Source of the DNA: Promicromonospora sp. AC04
GTDB lineage: Bacteria > Actinomycetota > Actinomycetes > Actinomycetales > Cellulomonadaceae
DNA: 64,000 bases
Direction: 5' to 3'
NCBI RefSeq assembly: GCF_003058225.1
Contig: NZ_QBUG01000009.1
Coordinates: forward strand, 186,001-250,000
Shown: piece by piece, positions 33,438 to 41,742 of the stretch
Layout: each line of letters opens with the position of its first letter
Position numbering within the stretch: position 1 is the stretch's first letter
Position numbers and translations under genes: made by a program
Notes under the pieces: generated by a model
What the model was told of the DNA's origin: nothing
The model's database searches: none
Seen by the model: only the letters and a program-made list of their open reading frames with translations

Positions 33438-34316
33438 TCACCGCGCGGTTCCGACGGCGTCGGCCACCGCCAGCACGGCCGCTCGTGTCGGTGCGTGGAC
33501 CCGTACCTCGATCCTGTGCACGAGCCGCGGAGCGGCGAGCGGCACGATCGCGAGGCCGGCGGGCGCGCCGGTGGTTGCGGGTGCGGCGTGCAGCCCGTGG
33601 CCCGCGCGGACCAGGGCCGCGACGGTTTCCGCCGAGGTCCCGGTGTAGGTGGCGCCGCGCCGCAGGCGGAGCCGGGCGGCGGAGGAGAGGTCCGACGTCG
33701 AGCAGGCGGTGCCGGACGTGTCCAGCCACCGCGCGTCGGTGAGGGTCGCCAGGTCGAGCCCTTCCCGCCCCGCCAGCGGGTGGTCGGCCGGGAGGAGCGC
33801 CCCGACCGGCGCCTCAGCCACGACTCTGACGACCAGGTCCGGGCCGGATCCGGGCAACGGGTCGCCCGGCGCGGCGATCCCGTCGACGACGGCGACGTCC
33901 GCCCGCCCGGACGTGAGGGCGGCGGCCGCCGCGGCGGCGTCGTCCACGACGACGGCGGCGAGCCGGCCGGTCACCGGGACGAGGTGCTCCGTGCCGGGCG
34001 TGACCGCCACGGATACTGGCGCGTTCGCGTCCCGGCCCGTCACCCGGGCGACCGCGGCTCGCGCGGCCTGCTCGTGCGCCAGGATCTGCCGGGCGTGCCG
34101 GAGGAACTCCCGGCCGGCCGGCGTCGGGGCGACCGTCGGACGCCGGGTGAGCAGCGGGGTCCCCGCCGTCTTCTCGAGGCCGGCGATGTGCTGGGAGACG
34201 GCGGACTGGGTGAAGCCCAGGCTCCTGGCGGCGCGGGAGAACGAACCGGTCTCGACGACGGTGGCCAGGCTGAGCAGGGCGCGGGTGTCCACGGGGCCAG
34301 TATCTCCCTGGCCCAT
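33438..34316 (-). CDS. LysR family transcriptional regulator
   Basis: 292 residues. N-terminal winged helix (ALLSLATVVETGSFSRAARSLGFTQSAVSQHIAGLEK, shown as the HTH region) and a C-terminal periplasmic-binding-protein-like effector domain. ATG at 34316 has AGGA six bases upstream; GTG at 34292 (MDTRALL) is an alternative nearer the family start. It is divergent by 70 bases from the amidotransferase gene, which it probably controls along with itself. Effector unknown. Confidence 0.9.
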   Translation of the reverse strand: MGQGDTGPVDTRALLSLATVVETGSFSRAARSLGFTQSAVSQHIAGLEKTAGTPLLTRRPTVAPTPAGREFLRHARQILAHEQAARAAVARVTGRDANAPVSVAVTPGTEHLVPVTGRLAAVVVDDAAAAAAALTSGRADVAVVDGIAAPGDPLPGSGPDLVVRVVAEAPVGALLPADHPLAGREGLDLATLTDARWLDTSGTACSTSDLSSAARLRLRRGATYTGTSAETVAALVRAGHGLHAAPATTGAPAGLAIVPLAAPRLVHRIEVRVHAPTRAAVLAVADAVGTAR

Positions 34317-34386
34317 CAGAGATCCTGATCCCGGCATCGGTATTCATCGTTGGACGTGATGCGCCGCCCGGCCACAGCATGGGCGC

Positions 34387-35184
34387 ATGAATCCCACCCG
34401 CATCGCACTGATCGGGGACCGCTCGACGGCGGTCCGTGCCCACGAACGGATCCCGCAGATCGCCTCCCGGTACGACGACGTCGACCTGCACTGGCTCCCG
34501 ACCGCGGAGCTCGTGCCCGCCGAGGTGACCGCGTTCGACGGCGTCTGGGTGGTCCCCGGCTCCCCGTACGCCGACGAGGCCCGCGTCGTCGACGCGATCC
34601 ACGCTGCCCGGACGGGCGGCGCGCCGCTGCTCGGTACCTGCGGCGGCTACCAGCACATGGTCCTGGAGTTCGCGCGCAACGTGGTTGGTGTCGCGGCGCG
34701 GCATGCCGAGAGCCCGGTCGCAGGCGAGGCGGGCGCTCATGAGGCGGGCGATGGCGACGCGGGTGGTGCCCCGGCGTCGACCGCGCTCATCACCGAGCTG
34801 GCGTGCTCGCTCAAGGGCCGCAGCGGGCAGGTCGACGTGGTGCCGGGGAGCAGGGCCGCGGCAGCCCTCGGCGAGCGGAGCTTCGAGCGCTTCCACTGCT
34901 CCTTCGGGCTCACCGCAGCCGACGCCGAACCCCTGGTTGCGGCCGGGCTGGTGCTGTCGGGAACGAGCCCCGAGGGTGAGCCCCGCGTGGTCGAGCTGCC
35001 CGGGGACGCGTTCTGGCTGGGCACCGCCTTCCAGCCCGAGCTCGCCGACGCGCAGCCGCACGCCGTCGTCGACGGGTTCGTCACCGCGGCCCGGGGGCGG
35101 GCGCGGCGGCGCCTGGCGGAGCGCCTCGCCGAGAGCCCCGCCGCAGGCGTTGGCGCAGGCCTTGGCGCGACGGCCGGCCGTTGA
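34387..35184 (+). CDS. CTP synthase-like class I glutamine amidotransferase
   Basis: 265 residues resembling only the glutaminase half of CTP synthase: RIALIGDRSTAVRAHERIP, VVPGSPYADEARVVDAI, the nucleophile elbow GTCGGYQHMVLEFARNV (Cys), and a late FQPEL block in the position of the HPE triad. There is no synthetase domain in the window. A short Ala/Gly/Glu insert lies at about 113-130. Stand-alone homologues occur near regulators, with an unknown amination partner. The stop overlaps the next start (TTGA). Confidence 0.83.
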   Translation: MNPTRIALIGDRSTAVRAHERIPQIASRYDDVDLHWLPTAELVPAEVTAFDGVWVVPGSPYADEARVVDAIHAARTGGAPLLGTCGGYQHMVLEFARNVVGVAARHAESPVAGEAGAHEAGDGDAGGAPASTALITELACSLKGRSGQVDVVPGSRAAAALGERSFERFHCSFGLTAADAEPLVAAGLVLSGTSPEGEPRVVELPGDAFWLGTAFQPELADAQPHAVVDGFVTAARGRARRRLAERLAESPAAGVGAGLGATAGR

Positions 35185-35741
35185 GGTACGTGACGGTGCC
35201 CGGGTACGGCGGTTCCGGGGCCGACCACTGGCAGACGCACTGGGAGCGCGAGCTGCCGGCCACCAGGTTCCGGCCCGCTTCCTGGGACGAGGCCGACGCC
35301 CAGGACTGGGCCGACGCCCTGACCCGCGCCGTGGAAGACGAGGAGGGTCCGGCGGTGCTCGTGGCGCACAGCCTCGGCTGCCTCGCGGCCGCCTCATGGC
35401 TCGCCGAGCAGGGTCCGGGCGAGGTGGTCGGCGCGCTGCTCGTTGCGGTCCCTGACCCAGCGGGTCCGGCGTTCCCGGCCTCCGCTACGGCGGGCGGCTT
35501 CCGGGTCGTCCGATGTCGGCTGCCGGTCCCGGTCACCGTCGTCGTCTCGGACGACGACCCGTACGCATCCGCGGACTGGACCCGAGGGCTGGCCGCCGCG
35601 TGGGGAGCCGAGGTGGTCGGGATCGGCGCGGCCGGTCACGTGAACGGCGCGAGCGGCCTCGGTGCCTGGCCCGCGGGGCGGAAGATCCTGCGGCGGGTCA
35701 GCCCCGCAGCTCCTCCACGGCGGCGCCCGGCTGCTCGGTGA
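35181..35741 (+). CDS. RBBP9/YdeN-type alpha/beta hydrolase
   Basis: 186 residues: MRYVTVPGYGGSGADHWQTH opening, nucleophile VAHSLGCLAA (Ser), Asp in VVSDDDPYAS and His in GAAGHVNGASGLGAW, all typical of the DUF1234/RBBP9 serine hydrolase family. TTG at 35181 overlaps the previous stop, implying coupling with the amidotransferase; GTG at 35190 is possible. The last about 15 residues (PAAPPRRRPAAR) are read through the 3' end of the convergent XRE gene (overlap 44 bases). Confidence 0.85.
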   Translation: MRYVTVPGYGGSGADHWQTHWERELPATRFRPASWDEADAQDWADALTRAVEDEEGPAVLVAHSLGCLAAASWLAEQGPGEVVGALLVAVPDPAGPAFPASATAGGFRVVRCRLPVPVTVVVSDDDPYASADWTRGLAAAWGAEVVGIGAAGHVNGASGLGAWPAGRKILRRVSPAAPPRRRPAAR

Positions 35742-36603
35742 GCTCCGCCGCGTCCTGCGTGGCGGCCCAGGAGGCGAGCAGCGCCAGGCTGTCCGCGGCC
35801 GGTGAGCCGGCGGACGCCGTGTAGACGTTGAGCACCAGGCCGGGCTCGGACGGCAGCTCCATCGACTCGAAGTTCAGGTCGAGCCGGCCGACCACGGGGT
35901 GCCGCAGGCGCTTCTGGCCGCTGCGGTGCAGCCGCACGTCGTGCGACGCCCACCGCTCGCGAAACAGCTCGCTCTGCGTCGACAGCTCGCCGATCAGCGC
36001 GATCAGGTCCGGGTCGTGCGGATTGCGCCCGGCCTCGATCCGGAGGTAGGACGCTGAGTCCTTCGCGACGGTCTCCCAGTTCACGAAGAAGTCCCGGGCG
36101 GCCGGATCCAGGTAGACGAACCGGGTGGTGTTCGCCGGGCGCCGCGGGTCGGCGAGGATCGGCGCGTACAGGGCCCGGCCGAGGCGGTTCATCGCGACGA
36201 TGTCGTGCCGGCCGTTGCGCACCCACGCGGGCGCGTCGCTGATCGCGTCGAGCACCTGCTGGACGGCGGGGCGCACGGAGGTAGGGGCCCGCCGACGTCG
36301 CACGCGGCTCGATCCCGCCGTGCGGGCGAGCGTGAAGAGGTGCTCGCGCTCGGCCTCGTCCAGCTGCAGCGCCCCGACCAGGGCGTCCAGCACGCCGTCG
36401 GAGGCGCCGGACAGGTTCCCGCGCTCCATCCGCACGTAGTAGTCGACCGAGACCCCCGCCAGCATCGCGACCTCCTCGCGACGCAGGCCCTTGACCCGGC
36501 GGTTGCCGCCGTAGGCGGGCAGCCCAGCCTGTTCCGGTGTGATGCGCGCCCGCCGCGAGCTGAGGAACTCGCGGACCTCGGCGCGATGGTCGATCTGTCC
36601 CAT
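35698..36603 (-). CDS. XRE-family regulator with MmyB-like ligand domain
   Basis: 301 residues. Helix-turn-helix near residues 12-75 (VKGLRREEVAMLAGVSVDYYVRMERG) followed by the MmyB-like C-terminal domain (WVRNGRHDIVAMNRLGRALY, ARDFFVNWETVAKD, FRERWASHDVR). ATG at 36603. It is divergent from an MFS transporter (about 120 bases), a common arrangement in which the regulator controls the adjacent transporter and redox genes. Confidence 0.92.
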   Translation of the reverse strand: MGQIDHRAEVREFLSSRRARITPEQAGLPAYGGNRRVKGLRREEVAMLAGVSVDYYVRMERGNLSGASDGVLDALVGALQLDEAEREHLFTLARTAGSSRVRRRRAPTSVRPAVQQVLDAISDAPAWVRNGRHDIVAMNRLGRALYAPILADPRRPANTTRFVYLDPAARDFFVNWETVAKDSASYLRIEAGRNPHDPDLIALIGELSTQSELFRERWASHDVRLHRSGQKRLRHPVVGRLDLNFESMELPSEPGLVLNVYTASAGSPAADSLALLASWAATQDAAELTEQPGAAVEELRG

Positions 36604-36723
36604 GCACCCACGGTAAGCCGGGCCGCGCCGCCGTGGGAGGCACTGGCGTTACCCGGAACGGCCGTGACTCCCCGGCGCGCGCGAAGCCGAGTTTGCTGGA
36701 GGTACCGCACCGAGAGAGGCATC

Positions 36724-38178
36724 ATGCACCCCACGCAGGCCACGGCAGCGCCCCACGCGAGCAGTCCCGCCAGCCCTTCCACGAGCAACCCCACCGGCAC
36801 GACGGCGATCCTCGCCGTCATCCTCATCAGCTACTTCATGATCCTGCTCGACAACTCCGTGATCTTCACCGGCCTGCCGAGCATCCGCGCCGACCTCGAC
36901 CTGGACCCCGCCACGCTCTCCTGGGTGCAGGACGCCTACACCCTCGTCTTCGGCGGACTCCTCCTGCTCGGCGCCCGCGCCGGCGACCTCCTGGGCCGAC
37001 GCCGCCTGTTCATCGCCGGGCTGGCGGTCTTCGGAGCCGCATCGCTCCTCATCGGGCTCGCGCCCACCGGCTGGTGGATGGTCGCCGCCCGCGCCCTGCA
37101 GGGGATCGGCGCCGCCGTCGTCGCCCCGACGTCGCTGGCGCTGATCACCGCACACTTCGAAGGACCTGCCCGCGCCAAGGCCGTGGCCTGGTACAGCGCG
37201 ACCGCCGGCATCGGCGCCAGCCTCGGGCTGGTGGTCGGCGGGGCGCTCGCGGACTGGGTGTCCTGGCGGGCGGCCTTCCTCGTCAACGTGCCGATCGCGG
37301 TGGCGATGATCATCGCGGCCCCGCGCGTCCTCGCCGAGACCGAGCGGCGCACCGGCCGGTTCGACGTCGGCGGCGCGGCCGGCGCGACGCTCGGCATGGG
37401 CGCTCTCGTCTTCGGGATCATCGAGTCGGGGGAGCGCGGCTGGGCGTCGCCGGTGACCGTGGGCGCGCTGGTGACAGGGGTGGTGCTGCTGGCCCTCCTC
37501 GTCGTGCACGAGTCGCGGACGGCGCACCCGATCATGCCCCTGCGCCTCTTCCGCAGCCGGGAGCGCAGTGGCGCGTACGCCGCACGCCTGCTCTACCTCG
37601 GCGCGATGATCGGGTTCTTCTACTTCACCACCCAGTACCTCCAGGACGCACTCGGCTTCAGCCCGCTGCAGGCGGGCCTCGGGTTCTTCCCGATGACGCT
37701 CGTCAACTTCGCCGTGGCGCTCGCTGTCCCGAGGCTGATGCGCCGGATCCCCGGCGCCGCGCTGCTGGCGGTGGGGATGGCGCTTACGCTCGTCGGCATG
37801 GCCTGGCTGAGCCGAGTCGACGCCGGCGACACCTACCTTGCGGCGGTCGCCCTCCCGATGCTGCTCATCGGCGCCGGCCAGGGCCTCGCCTTCGCCCCGC
37901 TGACGAACTCGGGCATCGCGGGCGTCGCACCCGAGGACGCCGGTGCGGCCTCCGGCCTCGTCAACACCGCCCACCAGCTCGGCATGGCGCTCGGCCTCGG
38001 CATCCTCGTCGCGGTCTCGGCGAACGCCGGCGCCGGGAGCTCCGACGTCGTCGCGCAGACCTCCGCGCACGTCAGCGCGGCCCTGACCGGTGCAACCGTC
38101 CTGGTGGCGCTCGCGCTCGTCGTCGTGCTGGCGGTCGTCCTGCCCGCCCGGCGCCCGGCTTCCACAACCAACCGATAG
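36724..38178 (+). CDS. MFS transporter, DHA2 (14-helix) drug/proton antiporter type
   Basis: 484 residues with about 14 hydrophobic segments. Motif A-like GARAGDLLGRRRLF, motif C region GIGASLGLVVGGALADWVSWR, start SYFMILLDNSVIFTGLPSI, as in EmrB/QacA exporters. ATG at 36724 with GAGAGG upstream. It is followed 12 bases later by a DUF2255 gene. Substrate unknown; probably controlled by the divergent XRE regulator. Confidence 0.9.
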   Translation: MHPTQATAAPHASSPASPSTSNPTGTTAILAVILISYFMILLDNSVIFTGLPSIRADLDLDPATLSWVQDAYTLVFGGLLLLGARAGDLLGRRRLFIAGLAVFGAASLLIGLAPTGWWMVAARALQGIGAAVVAPTSLALITAHFEGPARAKAVAWYSATAGIGASLGLVVGGALADWVSWRAAFLVNVPIAVAMIIAAPRVLAETERRTGRFDVGGAAGATLGMGALVFGIIESGERGWASPVTVGALVTGVVLLALLVVHESRTAHPIMPLRLFRSRERSGAYAARLLYLGAMIGFFYFTTQYLQDALGFSPLQAGLGFFPMTLVNFAVALAVPRLMRRIPGAALLAVGMALTLVGMAWLSRVDAGDTYLAAVALPMLLIGAGQGLAFAPLTNSGIAGVAPEDAGAASGLVNTAHQLGMALGLGILVAVSANAGAGSSDVVAQTSAHVSAALTGATVLVALALVVVLAVVLPARRPASTTNR

Positions 38179-38190
38179 GAGAGACGCATC

Positions 38191-38568
38191 ATGAGTACCT
38201 GGACAGAGGACGAGCTGAGCCGCGTCGGAGACGCGCGCGAGCTCCAGGTCGCCTCCGAGCGACCCGACGGAACGCTCCGCCCGTACGTGGTCATCTGGCA
38301 CGTCCGGGTGGGCGACGCGATCTACGTCCGCTCCGCGCACGGCCCCGAGAACGGCTGGTTCCGGCGGGCCCAGGCGGCCGGCATCGGGCGGATCAGCTCG
38401 GGCGGCGTCGAGAAGGACGTGCGGTTCGAGGCCGCGGAGCCCGAGCGGGCGGACGACGTCGACGCGACCTACCACGCGAAGTACGACCGGTTCGGGCCGG
38501 GGCCTGTCGGCGCCGTGACCGGGCCGAACGCGCACGAGACGACGCTGCGCGTGGTGCCGCGCGACTGA
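38191..38568 (+). CDS. DUF2255 family protein
   Basis: 125 residues, WTEDELSRVGDARELQVASE start, YVVIWHVRVGDAIYVRSAHG and DATYHAKYDRFG: matches the DUF2255 family, which has a split-barrel-like look of F420/FMN proteins. Twelve bases after the MFS gene, likely same operon. Biochemical role unknown. Confidence 0.85.
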   Translation: MSTWTEDELSRVGDARELQVASERPDGTLRPYVVIWHVRVGDAIYVRSAHGPENGWFRRAQAAGIGRISSGGVEKDVRFEAAEPERADDVDATYHAKYDRFGPGPVGAVTGPNAHETTLRVVPRD

Positions 38569-38605
38569 CCGGCCGGTCCGCTCAAGACGGCACCGGGGCC
38601 ACGGA

Positions 38606-38683
38606 AAGGTCCGCTTCGACCAAGCAGTTGGGCCTGAAACTCACGTGAGTTTCAGGCCCAACTGCTTGGTCGAAGCGGACCTT
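38606..38683. repeat. 78-base perfect palindrome, shared-core family copy 2
   Basis: 39-bp arms (38606-38644 and 38645-38683) are exact complements with no loop bases (centre CACGTG). Arm core GTCCGCTTCGACCAAGCA is shared with copies at 17299 and 58379. It lies between the convergent DUF2255 and decarboxylase genes. No T-tract. Confidence 0.93.
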
Positions 38684-38707
38684 GGGCGTGGTCGGCTCGC
38701 CAGAGGT

Positions 38708-39457
38708 CTACTTCGGCGGGGCGACCTCGTCGATCGCGGCCAGCGCGTTGAGCGTGCGCGGGTAGCCGATGTACGGCACGAGCTGCGTGGCGACGTCGAT
38801 CAGCAGACCGCGGTCGTTGCCGACGTTGAGGTTGGCCCCGACGTGCCCCTTGACCTGCGGGTCGCAGCCGCCGAGGGACACCAGCATCGCGAACGTCAGC
38901 AGCTCCCGGGTCGGCACGTCGATGCCCGAGCGCGTCAGGTGGTCGCCGAAGCAGTTCGCCGAGAGCAGCCGCTGGATGTGGGCGGTGTCGTCGGGTGCGG
39001 ACGCGTAGAGCGCCTCGACCTTCGCCGCGCCGGCGATCTCGCGCTGGACGGCCAGCCCTTTCTCCGCGCGGGTCTCGGGGGTCGTCGTCGACCGGCCCGG
39101 CAGCGGCAGGCCGACCCCGTGCTCGGTCAGCACGTCGTTGGTCGCGCGCAGGAAGGCGAGGGTCTTGGCCGCGCCCACGTAGGGGACGGCCTGGTAGACG
39201 ATCTCTTTGACCTCGGTGGGCGTGACGCCGGCGGCCAGCGCCGCGCCGACGGCGGGCCGGTACTCCGCCTCGGCCTGGCACGCGATCAGCGCGGCGAGCT
39301 GGACCATGAACCGGGTCCGCTCGTCGAGGTCGGAGCCGCGCAGCACCTCGTCGGTGGCGAAGGACCCGAAGTAGTCGACGAGCTCCGGGTCCGTGGCGGC
39401 GAGCGCGGCGAGCTGCTCGGCGACAAGCGTGCGGGAATGGTCGTGCGAGGAAGTCAT
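38708..39457 (-). CDS. Carboxymuconolactone decarboxylase family protein, two-domain
   Basis: 249 residues with two CMD-like halves: first ERTRFMVQLAALIACQAEAEYR, EVKEIVYQAVPYVGAAKTLAFL; second TRELLTFAMLVSLGGCDPQVKGH and QLVPYIGYPRTLNAL. The family includes AhpD-like peroxidases and lactone decarboxylases; a CxxC pair is not present. ATG at 39457 gives good spacing from AAAGGA; the adjacent ATG at 39460 is possible. It is transcribed after the aldo/keto reductase. Confidence 0.88.
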   Translation of the reverse strand: MTSSHDHSRTLVAEQLAALAATDPELVDYFGSFATDEVLRGSDLDERTRFMVQLAALIACQAEAEYRPAVGAALAAGVTPTEVKEIVYQAVPYVGAAKTLAFLRATNDVLTEHGVGLPLPGRSTTTPETRAEKGLAVQREIAGAAKVEALYASAPDDTAHIQRLLSANCFGDHLTRSGIDVPTRELLTFAMLVSLGGCDPQVKGHVGANLNVGNDRGLLIDVATQLVPYIGYPRTLNALAAIDEVAPPK

Positions 39458-39497
39458 CATGGTTCCTTTCGGGACGGCGGCGCCGCCGTCAGCCTGA

Positions 39498-39557
39498 ATC
39501 GACCATGCGGTTGCTGCGAGACCCGGTGTCGGGTTCGGCAGCAACCGCATGGTCGAT
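39498..39557. repeat. Intergenic inverted repeat, 20-bp arms with inner stem
   Basis: Perfect arms 39498-39517 and 39538-39557 enclose a second 5-bp stem (39521-39525 with 39530-39534). It lies between the two minus-strand genes aldo/keto reductase and decarboxylase, twelve bases after the reductase stop. Confidence 0.85.
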
Positions 39558-39569
39558 CGGGGTATGGCC

Positions 39570-40451
39570 TCAGGCCTCGGGGATCTTGAACCCGGCCGTG
39601 TCGAGGGTCAGGGAGGCCGGCTCGGGGCCGCGTCGCACGGCCTTGTCGAGGCCGTCGATGGCGCTCAGCTCGGCATCGGTGAGCTCGAAGTCGAAGACGT
39701 CGAAGTTCTCCTCGATCCGATGCGGCGTCACCGACTTGGGGATGGCCGACCGGCCCTCCTGCAGGTGCCAGCGCAGCATCACCTGGGCCGCCGTCTTGCC
39801 GTGAGTCTTGGCGATGCCCGCGATAGTGGGGTCGTCGAGCGTGCTGCCGCCCTCGCCCTCGCGGTAGAAGGTGATGCCGCCGATCGGGGACCAGGCCTGC
39901 GAGAGGATGCCGTGCTCGGCGTCCGCGGCCAGCACGTCGCGCTGGGCGAAGTACGGGTGGATCTCGATCTGGTTCACCGCCGGCACCACCGACGTCGCGT
40001 CGAGGAGCTTGTCGAGGTCCTCCCGCATGAAGTTGCTGACGCCGATCGCGCGGACCTTGCCGTCGGCGAGCAGCTGCTCCAGCGCCCGGTATGCCTCGAT
40101 CGTGAGGTCGAAGCGCGTGGGCAGCGGCTGGTGCAGGATCAGCAGGTCGAGCTGGTCGACGCCGAGCTTGCCCGCGGACTTCTCGAACGCGTGCAGCGTG
40201 GCGTCGTAGCCGTAGTCGCTGATCCAGACCTTGGTCTCGATGAAGATCTCGGACCGGTCGAGCCCGGAGCGGCGGATCGCCTCGCCCACCTCGCGCTCGT
40301 TGCCGTAGGCGGCGGCCGTGTCGATGTGGCGGTAGCCGGTCCGCAGCGCGGCCTCTACCGCGGTCACGGTCTCGTCGGGCGGCGTCTGGAAGACGCCGAA
40401 GCCCAGGCCGGGCAGCTCGACGCCGTTGTTCAGGGTCAGGTTCGTGTTCAT
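39570..40451 (-). CDS. Aldo/keto reductase (AKR5-like)
   Basis: 293 residues. Catalytic tetrad visible: Asp and Tyr in IDTAAAYGNEREVG, Lys in ETKVW, His in LILHQPL; NADPH-binding end IPKSVTPHRIEEN. Resembles 2,5-diketo-D-gluconate reductase-type enzymes with broad carbonyl substrates. ATG at 40451 has an AGGAGGAGA site. It belongs to a redox gene cluster with decarboxylase, cupin and Atu4866-type genes. Confidence 0.93.
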   Translation of the reverse strand: MNTNLTLNNGVELPGLGFGVFQTPPDETVTAVEAALRTGYRHIDTAAAYGNEREVGEAIRRSGLDRSEIFIETKVWISDYGYDATLHAFEKSAGKLGVDQLDLLILHQPLPTRFDLTIEAYRALEQLLADGKVRAIGVSNFMREDLDKLLDATSVVPAVNQIEIHPYFAQRDVLAADAEHGILSQAWSPIGGITFYREGEGGSTLDDPTIAGIAKTHGKTAAQVMLRWHLQEGRSAIPKSVTPHRIEENFDVFDFELTDAELSAIDGLDKAVRRGPEPASLTLDTAGFKIPEA

Positions 40452-40566
40452 GTGTCTCTCCTCCTGTGAACCATGTAAACCCCGGGCCGCCACTTGAGGG
40501 AGGGTCTGGCGTTACCGGTCACGGCAGGGCGTGCCTCCTGTGCCGACGTGTGCCTAGTGTCGAACC

Positions 40567-40968
40567 ATGGACATCGACCCCCGCACCCCGACGACCAAGA
40601 ACCCGCCCGAGCTGTTCACCGGCGACGTCTGGCTGGACCCGATCGCGGCTCCTCGCACCGAGGGCCAGCGCATGACCGTCGCCATGGTGCGGTTCGCGCC
40701 GGGCGCCCGCACGGCGTGGCACTCGCACGCGCTCGGCCAGACGCTGCGCGTGACCCAGGGCGTCGCCTGGATGCAGTCGCGTGGGGGCGACCGGGTCGAG
40801 CTGCACGCCGGCCAGACCGCCTACTGCCCGCCGGGCGTCGAGCACTGGCACGGCGCGGCACCGGACAGCTTCATGGAGCACCTGGCCATGCTCGACAACG
40901 CCGACGACCCGGCCACGACGACCACCTGGCTGGAGCACGTCACCGACGAGGAGTACCGCGCGGTCTAG
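40567..40968 (+). CDS. Cupin domain protein
   Basis: 133-residue single cupin barrel. Metal-binding motif 1 PGARTAWHSHALGQTLRVTQG (two His, Gln and a later residue) and motif 2 CPPGVEHWHGAAP. Similar to small quercetinase/hydroxynitrile-lyase-like cupins found beside decarboxylase and AKR genes. It is divergent from the aldo/keto reductase and overlaps the 3' end of the Atu4866-type gene by four bases. Substrate unknown. Confidence 0.88.
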   Translation: MDIDPRTPTTKNPPELFTGDVWLDPIAAPRTEGQRMTVAMVRFAPGARTAWHSHALGQTLRVTQGVAWMQSRGGDRVELHAGQTAYCPPGVEHWHGAAPDSFMEHLAMLDNADDPATTTTWLEHVTDEEYRAV

Positions 40969-41621
40969 CGGCGCAGCACGAACCCGGCGTGGTGCAGCAC
41001 GCCGTCCACGAACTCGCCGAAGGCCCAGAAGCCCTGGTCGTCCAGGTACGTGATGCGGTCCTCGTCGAGCCAGAACCGCCCCGTGTACGCGTTCCGGCGG
41101 CCGCTGCGGGTCTCGCTGTACCGGCCGTCGGCCGTCAGGTGCTGTTCCATTGCCTTGCCCAGGTCGACCCAGGTGCCGAGCCGCGGGTCGCCCGGCGCGG
41201 TCCCGGCGCTGCCCGCCGGGCGGGTCGGCGATCCGCGCCACGCCACGACGGTGCCCCCGACGAGCACGGCGAGCAGGTCGCGCGGCGGCACCACGAGCAT
41301 CCGGGTGATGCGTGACTCGTCCACCTGGCCGTGCACCGCCGCCAGCGTCGCGGCGTTGCCGGGCACGAGGTCGTAGGCGCTCCGGCCGGCCGGCGGCCGC
41401 GCCCGGAGCGCGCTCTCGACCTGCAGCGGGACGAGGGTCGTCCCCGATGCGTCGACCACCAGCGCGCCGTCGGGGTACGGCGGCCGCTGTGGCCCGACGT
41501 GGGTCAGGATCCCGTCGTCCGCCCACAGCTCGGAGACGGCGGTGCGCGACGGCGAGACCCGCACGGTCGCGTCCGTGAACACGATGGTCTGCGGCTGCCC
41601 GACGGCGGTTGAGTCGCTCAT
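40965..41621 (-). CDS. Amidohydrolase-start domain fused to Atu4866-like domain
   Basis: 218 residues in two parts. Residues 1 to about 75 look like the composite first domain of an amidohydrolase (IVFTDATVRVSP, VVDASGTTLVPL) without the metal-binding HxH barrel; residues about 145-218 match the small Atu4866 beta-barrel domain (WVDLGKAMEQHLTADGRY, NAYTGRFWLDEDRITYLDD, FGEFVDGVLHHAGFVLRR). ATG at 41621 is chosen. Biochemical role unknown; homologues occur in the same redox cluster. Could be a truncated hydrolase fused to the domain. Confidence 0.78.
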   Translation of the reverse strand: MSDSTAVGQPQTIVFTDATVRVSPSRTAVSELWADDGILTHVGPQRPPYPDGALVVDASGTTLVPLQVESALRARPPAGRSAYDLVPGNAATLAAVHGQVDESRITRMLVVPPRDLLAVLVGGTVVAWRGSPTRPAGSAGTAPGDPRLGTWVDLGKAMEQHLTADGRYSETRSGRRNAYTGRFWLDEDRITYLDDQGFWAFGEFVDGVLHHAGFVLRR

Positions 41622-41742
41622 GTGCCAACTCTCCGCGTCTCGGCGTCGGCCGGGAAGGGTGCGGTTCTCCTGGGTGCGCGACGGCCACCATGATGTCCGG
41701 TCCACCTTGGGTGCGGCGTCGGTCGGTCTACGTCACCGCGGC

